A program made the translations under genes and the position numbers. Of a stretch of 64,000 bases of DNA, positions 59,130 to 64,000 are shown piece after piece. The DNA is taken from positions 1 through 64,000 of the forward strand of contig CAJFPF010000011.1 in NCBI GenBank assembly GCA_904398655.1, in the 5' to 3' direction. Source of the DNA: an uncultured Anaerotruncus sp. (GTDB lineage Bacteria; Bacillota; Clostridia; Oscillospirales; Ruminococcaceae). The notes beneath the pieces were generated by a model. The model was not told the origin of the DNA and did not search any database. It saw only the letters and a list, made by a program, of their open reading frames with translations. Numbering within the stretch: position 1 is the first letter of the stretch; every line of letters starts with the position of its first letter.

Positions 59130-59903
59130 TTACAACTGAAGCTCTGCCACAGAGTAGAGGGCCGCCTTTCCTGCCAGCTTCACTCGATCTCCGAACAGTT
59201 GGCAGTAGAGGGTGCCTCCCCGTTTGGAGGCCTGATAGGCTACGAGCTGATCCCTTTGCAGCCTTCCACACCAATAGGGGACGATATGGCAGTGACCGGA
59301 GCCACAGACCGGGTCCTCTACGACGCCGCACTTCGGGGCGAAGGTCCGGGAGACGCAGTCCACTTCTATCCCTGGGGAGGTCACATGGAGCAAAAGGCCG
59401 TCCAATGCCCGCACCTTCTCCAAATCGGGCGCCAACGATAGGACCTGTTGGGGGTTCTCCAACACACAGAGCAGATCCCGGCCCATATAGGCCTCCAGTG
59501 GTTCCACGCCGATGGCTTCCCGCATCTGTTGGGTGACCGGGACGCGGTCCAAGTGGTAGGCGGGAAAGTCCATTTCATATAGTTCCCCCCGCCGATTAAC
59601 GGTGAGTCGGCCACTGAGCGTCTCAAAGGAGACCGCTTGCCCTGTTGGATGGTAAAACTGGAGCAGCACATAGGCACAGGCTAAGGTGGCGTGGCCACAG
59701 AGGTCAATCTCGCCGCCGGGGGTGAACCAGCGCAATCGATATCCCTCCCCCTCGGGGACCGCGAAGGCGGTCTCCGAGAGGTTGTTTTCAAGGGTGATGT
59801 TTTGCATCAGGTCCTCCGGGAGCCACTGTTCCAAAATGCAGATGGCAGCGGGGTTCCCACGAAAAACCTGATCTGTAAAGGCATCCACCACATATTGCTT
59901 CAT
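59130..59903 (-). CDS. PhzF family isomerase/epimerase-like protein
   Basis: 257 residues of the PhzF/DapF-fold family, starting MKQYVVDAFTDQVFRGNPAA. Catalytic Glu lies in NLSETAFAV, and RWFTPGGEIDLCGHATLA is the conserved core. The second half carries DPVCGSGHC. PhzF itself acts in phenazine synthesis, but most bacterial members are of unknown function and no phenazine genes are here. ATG 59903 lies 8 bases after the guaA stop; a GTG 18 bases earlier overlaps guaA. Confidence 0.92.
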   Translation of the reverse strand: MKQYVVDAFTDQVFRGNPAAICILEQWLPEDLMQNITLENNLSETAFAVPEGEGYRLRWFTPGGEIDLCGHATLACAYVLLQFYHPTGQAVSFETLSGRLTVNRRGELYEMDFPAYHLDRVPVTQQMREAIGVEPLEAYMGRDLLCVLENPQQVLSLAPDLEKVRALDGLLLHVTSPGIEVDCVSRTFAPKCGVVEDPVCGSGHCHIVPYWCGRLQRDQLVAYQASKRGGTLYCQLFGDRVKLAGKAALYSVAELQL

Positions 59904-59911
59904 GCGGATTT

Positions 59912-61219
59912 TCACTCCCACTCGATGGTGCCAGTGGGCTTCGGCGTCAGATCATAGCATACCCGGTTGATTCCCTTCACCTCGTTGGTGATCCGGCGGG
60001 TCACCTGATGCAGGACCGCCCAAGGAATCTCCTCAATCTCTGCCGTCATGGCGTCCACTGTGTTTACCGCCCGGATGATGGCCGGCCATTCCTCACTGCG
60101 GGCGTTATCCCGTACCCCTACGCTCTTCAGGTCGGGGACAATGGTGAAATACTGCCATACTTTTTTATCCAGCCCAGCGTTGTGGAACTCCTCCCGCAGG
60201 ATGGCATCACTCTCCCGCAGGGCCTCCAACCGATCCCGGGTGATAGCGCCCAGGCAGCGGACCCCCAGGCCGGGGCCGGGGAACGGCTGACGGTAGACCA
60301 TGTCCTCCGGCAGCCCCAAGGCTACGCCGCAGGCACGGACCTCATCTTTAAACAGCTGCCGCAGAGGCTCGACAAGCTGGAATTTCAGATCCTCCGGCAG
60401 TCCGCCCACATTGTGGTGGCTCTTCACAGCCTTGTTGGTCTTGGTTCCGCTCTCAATGATGTCAGGATAGATGGTTCCCTGGGCCAAGAAGTCGATCCCC
60501 TCCAGCTTGCGGGCCTCCTCCTCGAATACCCGGATGAACTCAGCGCCAATGATCTTGCGCTTTTGTTCCGGATTGGCCACTCCGGCCAGCTTGTCCAAAA
60601 AGCGGTCGGAGGCATCCACATAGATCAAATTGGCCCCCAGGTTGTCCCGGAATACCCGAACCACCTGTTCCGGTTCCCCTTTGCGCAGCAGACCGTGATT
60701 GACATGGACACAGGTGAGCTGGTTGCCAATTGCCTTCAGCAACAGAGCCGCCACCACGGAACTGTCCACCCCTCCGGAGAGGGCCAGCAGTACTTTTTTG
60801 TTCCCCACTTGGCGGCGGATCAGTTCGACCTGATCGCTGATGAAGTGCTCCATAGTCCAGTTGGGATCGGCCTTGCACTCCTCAAACAGGAACTGGCGCA
60901 GCAGCTCTTGGCACATCATTTCATTTTGGGGAAGCGCATTGATATGGCGGAGTTGGGGGAAACCCGGGACATCCACCGCCAATAGAGGAAGTCCACTGTC
61001 CAGCACCGCTTGGGAGGGGACCACTTCTTGGCCGTCCACTACCCGGTTGGGCCCGCCGGCCAAAAGAATCCCCCGCACGTTGGGGAGCGCGGCCAATTGT
61101 TCAGCAGTTAAATCATAGGGATGGATTTCACTATAGACGCCAAGGGAACGGATTTCCCGGGCAATTCGGGTACTCTCCTCACTGCCCAGATCCAAAACAA
61201 CGATCATATCCTGTGTCAT
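59912..61219 (-). CDS. guaA: GMP synthase with a decayed glutaminase domain
   Basis: 435 residues; normal GuaA has about 510. The ATP pyrophosphatase domain is intact (LLALSGGVDSSVV at 145-157; FPGPGLGVRCLG) and the C-terminal dimerisation domain ends in IEWE. The N-terminal glutamine amidotransferase is reduced to about 125 residues. It matches up to AGGPNRV, then reads GLPLLAVDVPG (76-86) where the nucleophile motif GICYG should be, and roughly 80 residues carrying the catalytic His and Glu are missing. It should need free ammonia or a separate glutaminase. GGAGG lies 8 bases before ATG 61219. Confidence 0.9.
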   Translation of the reverse strand: MTQDMIVVLDLGSEESTRIAREIRSLGVYSEIHPYDLTAEQLAALPNVRGILLAGGPNRVVDGQEVVPSQAVLDSGLPLLAVDVPGFPQLRHINALPQNEMMCQELLRQFLFEECKADPNWTMEHFISDQVELIRRQVGNKKVLLALSGGVDSSVVAALLLKAIGNQLTCVHVNHGLLRKGEPEQVVRVFRDNLGANLIYVDASDRFLDKLAGVANPEQKRKIIGAEFIRVFEEEARKLEGIDFLAQGTIYPDIIESGTKTNKAVKSHHNVGGLPEDLKFQLVEPLRQLFKDEVRACGVALGLPEDMVYRQPFPGPGLGVRCLGAITRDRLEALRESDAILREEFHNAGLDKKVWQYFTIVPDLKSVGVRDNARSEEWPAIIRAVNTVDAMTAEIEEIPWAVLHQVTRRITNEVKGINRVCYDLTPKPTGTIEWE

Positions 61220-61228
61220 AGAGATGGC

Positions 61229-61304
61229 CTCCTGTTGCAAATTTAAAGACGGCGATGCGCGTTAACTCCATTATATCCCAGCTTTTGGGGATTTGCAACA
61301 GGAG
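61229..61304. repeat. 14-bp inverted repeat framing the guaA promoter
   Basis: CTCCTGTTGCAAAT (61229-61242) is the exact complement of ATTTGCAACAGGAG (61291-61304). One arm includes the guaA ribosome site, the other its -35 element. Confidence 0.7.
61270..61298 (-). promoter_or_regulatory. Promoter of guaA
   Basis: On the minus strand TTGCAA (61298-61293) and a perfect TATAAT (61275-61270), spacer 17, about 50 bases before the ATG. No purine riboswitch is visible in the short leader. Confidence 0.72.
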
Positions 61305-61327
61305 TGCGGGCCAATCACAAAAAGGAG

Positions 61328-61356
61328 TTGACACCAGTTGTCCTCCGCCTTAAACT
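61328..61356 (+). promoter_or_regulatory. Candidate promoter of the methyltransferase-antiporter pair
   Basis: A perfect TTGACA (61328-61333) and TAAACT (61351-61356), spacer 17, about 70 bases before the ATG. Confidence 0.5.
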
Positions 61357-61424
61357 ATAGGGAGTGCCATTTTAAGCGGGAATTTGATGGAGGGGCGGAA
61401 TTGCCCTTTCAGAGGGAGAACACA

Positions 61425-62159
61425 ATGAAGGAAAATCGGTATGACGACGAGATCTTTTTCCGAAAATATGGGGAAATGGCTCGCTCCCGGTACGGATTGG
61501 CAGGCGCGGGGGAGTGGCTGGAGCTAAAAAAACTTTTGCCAGACTTTACAGGGAAGCGGGTCCTGGATTTGGGCTGCGGCTATGGGTGGCACTGTAAATA
61601 CGCGGCAGATCATGGCGCCAGCGATGTGGTGGGGGTGGACCTTTCCCAAAGGATGCTTGGACGGGCAATGGAGCAAAATACAGCCCCCCAGATTCATTAT
61701 CACTGCGCTGCAATGGAGGACTTGACGTTTTCTGCGGGGCGCTTTGATGTGGTATTCAGCTCTCTGGCGTTCCACTATGTCCGGGATTTTTCCCCATTGG
61801 TGGAGCGAATCAGTGACTGGCTGCGGCCGGGCGGGGAGCTGGTATTTTCGGTAGAACACCCGGTATTCACCGCCTATGGCTCCCAGGACTGGTATTATGA
61901 TAGCCAGGGTAAAATCCTCCATTTCCCGGTGGACAACTACTACTATGAGGGGAAACGAGAGGCAATTTTTCTAGGGGAAAAGGTGGTCAAATACCACCGC
62001 ACACTGACCACCTATTTGGAGGCATTGCTGCGCAACGGGTTTTCGATTCATCATGTGATAGAGCCCCAGCCCCCGGCAGAGATGCTGGGACAACCGGGCA
62101 TGCTGGATGAGATGCGCCGCCCCATGATGCTGCTGGTCTCTGCGACAAAGGGGTGCTAA
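61425..62159 (+). CDS. Class I SAM-dependent methyltransferase
   Basis: 244 residues with motif I VLDLGCGYGWHCKYA (near 45-59), motif II VVGVDLSQRML, and the post-motif FDVVFSSLAFHYV. This is the Methyltransf_11/UbiE-like fold of small-molecule methyltransferases. The C-terminal substrate half gives no clear acceptor. GAGGGAG precedes ATG 61425; the longer frame to 61338 covers the promoter. The antiporter gene follows after one base. Confidence 0.9.
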   Translation: MKENRYDDEIFFRKYGEMARSRYGLAGAGEWLELKKLLPDFTGKRVLDLGCGYGWHCKYAADHGASDVVGVDLSQRMLGRAMEQNTAPQIHYHCAAMEDLTFSAGRFDVVFSSLAFHYVRDFSPLVERISDWLRPGGELVFSVEHPVFTAYGSQDWYYDSQGKILHFPVDNYYYEGKREAIFLGEKVVKYHRTLTTYLEALLRNGFSIHHVIEPQPPAEMLGQPGMLDEMRRPMMLLVSATKGC

Positions 62160-62160
62160 A

Positions 62161-63480
62161 ATGGAACTTTTGACATTGGGTCTCTTCTGTGGGGCACTGC
62201 TTGGCTGCATCCTGCTCCATTGGTCGATCCTCTATGCTTTGGTGTTCGGATTGGCACTCTTTTGGATCTATGGACGGAAAAAGGGGTTCCATTGGGGGCA
62301 GCTGGCCCACATGAGTTTGACCGGAATTAAGACTGCCAAGAATATTTTGGTGGTGTTCCTGCTCATTGGGATGCTCACAGCCCTGTGGCGGGCGTGCGGG
62401 ACGGTGCCTCTCATCATTTGTGAATCGGTGGGCCTGATCGGTCCCCATACCATGCTGCTGATGGCATTCCTCCTGAACTGCGGGATTTCGGTGCTCACAG
62501 GCACTGCCTTTGGAACGGCGGCCACCATGGGAGTCATCTGCATGACCATGGCGGTGACCCTTCAAGTGAATCCAATTTTGGCAGGAGGCGCAGTGTTGTC
62601 CGGGGTATTCTTCGGCGACCGGCTTTCCCCCGTCTCCACCAGCGCCCTGCTGGTGGGGGAGCTCACGGGGACTAGCGTATTTGACAACATCCGCCGGATG
62701 CTACCTACAACGGTAGCTCCATTCCTGCTTTCCTGCGCCATCTACGGAGTTTTGGGGTTCCTGTCCCATGGGGGAGGGGAACCGCCTGACCTGTGGCTCC
62801 TATTTTCGAAGGAATTTTCCTTCCATTGGAGTATGCTGCTGCCCGCCCTGGCCATTCTTGCTCTCTCCATCCTAAAAGTACAGGTAAAGATGGCGATGGC
62901 GGTGAGTATAGGGGCGGGAATTTTGGTCTGCCTTTTTGTGCGTCAGCTAGAATTGTGGGAAATCCTAAGGTTGTTGGTGATCGGTTACCAGGCCATCGAC
63001 CCGGAAGTGGCGTCCATGCTGAACGGGGGAGGGGTGGTCTCCATGCTGCAGGTGGCGGTGATTGTGTGCCTCTCCTCCGCCTATGCGGGAATCTTCCAGG
63101 AAACGGGACTGCTGAATCAAGTGAAGGCTTGGATTGCCCATTTGAGCCGCAGGATTGGACCTTATGGGGGAATTTTGGTGACCTCTATTTTTGGGGGAAT
63201 GGTCTCCTGTAACCAGACCTTAAATATCATGCTGACCTATCAGCTGTGTGATGACCTGGGGGAGGAACCGGCGGCTCTGGCCATCGATCTGGAGGATACA
63301 GCGGTGGTGGTCTCCCCTCTGATCCCCTGGTCGATTGCCTGTACAGCGCCTATGGCCTCCATAGGAGCGCCGGTGGCGGGAGCGGTGGCCGCCTGCTTTT
63401 TGTACCTGCTGCCCATCTGCCGTCTGGTTGGAAAACTCTGCTTGCAGAGAGGGAAGAGGGGAGTAACCCATCCCATATAA
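62161..63480 (+). CDS. NhaC family Na+/H+ antiporter
   Basis: 439 residues with 11 or 12 hydrophobic segments. NhaC marks are LTGTAFGTAATMGVICMTMA, GAVLSGVFFGDRLSPVSTSA and SCNQTLNIMLTYQL. The family includes sodium/proton antiporters and also malate-lactate and arginine/lysine-type exchangers, so the substrate is not certain. It starts 1 base after the methyltransferase stop and is probably translated by coupling, since no separate ribosome site is evident. A strong terminator follows. Confidence 0.9.
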   Translation: MELLTLGLFCGALLGCILLHWSILYALVFGLALFWIYGRKKGFHWGQLAHMSLTGIKTAKNILVVFLLIGMLTALWRACGTVPLIICESVGLIGPHTMLLMAFLLNCGISVLTGTAFGTAATMGVICMTMAVTLQVNPILAGGAVLSGVFFGDRLSPVSTSALLVGELTGTSVFDNIRRMLPTTVAPFLLSCAIYGVLGFLSHGGGEPPDLWLLFSKEFSFHWSMLLPALAILALSILKVQVKMAMAVSIGAGILVCLFVRQLELWEILRLLVIGYQAIDPEVASMLNGGGVVSMLQVAVIVCLSSAYAGIFQETGLLNQVKAWIAHLSRRIGPYGGILVTSIFGGMVSCNQTLNIMLTYQLCDDLGEEPAALAIDLEDTAVVVSPLIPWSIACTAPMASIGAPVAGAVAACFLYLLPICRLVGKLCLQRGKRGVTHPI

Positions 63481-63525
63481 AAAATATCGGACGCTTCCTA
63501 TAGGAAACGTCCGATATTTTTTATA
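63476..63525. terminator. Bidirectional terminator
   Basis: TATAAAAAATATCGGACG pairs with CGTCCGATATTTTTTATA over a 14-base loop. It contains the stop codons of both flanking genes. Confidence 0.9.
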
Positions 63526-64000
63526 GATAGAGAGCCATTGCGAGGTTTTGGCCCTGTACGGACCCGCAAACTAGGCTTTATCACTGATCCTTCTCCTGTA
63601 TACTGGTAAAAAGCGTCAAAAATATAACCCGGATCCAAATCCTTATCATCCAAATGTTTTCCAAAATACCTGCAGAAAACTCTGGGTGATTCCTGCGAGA
63701 AAATATCAATCCATGTGTCCTCGGCGGCAATTATATAATGGAAAAAATCGGTTTCTCCTTCAAAAAAGCCCTGTTGCATACACCAATTATAGTAATTGGA
63801 ATACTTGCATCGATAGAAGTGAAAAATAGGCCCCGACAAGTTGGCGGCGGCAGACCGATTCTGCAGGTCAAAAAGTTTATTTTCCTGATGTACAGTCATG
63901 GCAAACATTCGCATACTTTTAATGGTACAGGGAAAGACTACTTTCAGCGTGAAAGAGCGTGGATTAAAATTGTCCCCATCATTATATTTAAAAACAATAC
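63498..64000 (-). CDS. Unknown protein, 5' part beyond the window
   Basis: The minus-strand frame is open from the window edge to a TAG at 63498-63500, giving at least 167 residues. An internal ATG exists at 63914, but the frame continues without a stop through IVFKYNDGDNFNPRSFTLKV upstream, so the gene probably starts outside. The sequence is rich in aromatic residues (HFYRCKYSNYYNW) and has no membrane segment. I do not recognise the family. Its AT content is clearly higher than that of the neighbours, which suggests recent acquisition. The stop lies inside the terminator loop, consistent with a real convergent gene. Confidence 0.6.
   Translation of the reverse strand, partial: IVFKYNDGDNFNPRSFTLKVVFPCTIKSMRMFAMTVHQENKLFDLQNRSAAANLSGPIFHFYRCKYSNYYNWCMQQGFFEGETDFFHYIIAAEDTWIDIFSQESPRVFCRYFGKHLDDKDLDPGYIFDAFYQYTGEGSVIKPSLRVRTGPKPRNGSLSIKNIGRFL

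Noticed and set aside
59912-61219. Frameshift as the cause of the short GMP synthase
   Set aside because: The reading frame is continuous, the linker residues fit the family on both sides, and no lost amidotransferase sequence is found in other frames upstream.
1-64000. CRISPR arrays, tRNA or rRNA genes, insertion sequences, prophage
   Set aside because: No regularly spaced repeats, cloverleaf sequences, transposase or phage genes were seen on either strand.

Overview
The window is a gene-dense, GC-rich stretch (roughly 55-60% by eye) of a spore-forming, strictly anaerobic Clostridia-type chromosome. It carries the spoIIAA-spoIIAB-sigF operon, Rex, many iron-sulfur flavoproteins, rho-independent terminators and AGGAGG-type ribosome sites. 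Base composition and gene content point to the Oscillospiraceae/Flavonifractor-Intestinimonas-Oscillibacter neighbourhood. That placement is inference; no rRNA or marker gene here fixes it. I saw no tRNA, rRNA, insertion sequence, prophage or CRISPR array.

Layout, left to right. (1) 1-1416: the tail of a PLP-dependent sulfur amino-acid enzyme and a DUF4317 gene. (2) 1436-13879, minus strand: one 12.4-kb operon transcribed rex - malate dehydrogenase - fumarase - hdrB - hdrC - hdrA - floxD - floxC - floxB - floxA - fumarate reductase FeS subunit - fumarate reductase flavoprotein - PQ-loop-like membrane protein - [2Fe-2S] thioredoxin-like ferredoxin. It encodes a malate-fumarate-succinate reductive arm joined to a complete NADH-oxidising, flavin-based electron-bifurcating HdrABC-FloxABCD module under the NADH sensor Rex. 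There is no membrane anchor subunit. This is the most striking system in the window. (3) 14250-23159, minus strand: a peptide ABC transporter operon (two permeases, lipoprotein, two ATPases) continuing into an M20 dipeptidase, a URO-D-family protein and a GntR regulator, from a consensus promoter at 23131-23159. (4) 23449-29693: peptidase T, ribokinase, a YitT-type membrane protein, cobaltochelatase CbiK, a pyruvate-kinase homologue without the C-terminal domain, and a DUF134 regulator with a His-rich NifX-type protein. (5) 30063-43855, plus strand: a 12-gene catabolic island containing a GlpA/GlpB/DUF1667-type flavoprotein trio, a TRAP transporter, a variant serine dehydratase, aconitase X large and small subunits, RidA, an orphan EutH-type carrier, an unrecognised TIM-barrel protein and an FGGY kinase, with a convergent DeoR repressor at its end. 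The substrate is unknown; aconitase X and RidA suggest a hydroxyproline-like or other beta-hydroxy compound. (6) 44829-54177: an EamA exporter, a cytidylate-kinase-like protein, a zinc-ribbon membrane protein, a corrinoid protein, valS, folC and the spoIIA operon. (7) 54181-63525: a structured intergenic region, a TauE/SafE permease, a GntR/UTRA regulator with a DAACS carrier and an Asp/Glu racemase homologue lacking one catalytic cysteine, GNAT, PhzF, a GMP synthase whose glutaminase domain has decayed, a methyltransferase and an NhaC antiporter. (8) 63498-64000: the 3' part of an AT-rich unknown gene running off the right edge.

Themes: the genes describe amino-acid and peptide fermentation. 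They provide peptide uptake and cleavage, amino-acid racemisation and deamination, disposal of NADH through fumarate with possible ferredoxin reduction, and corrinoid chemistry. Starts were chosen by Shine-Dalgarno position; several differ from the longest open frame because these GC-rich frames stay open upstream.
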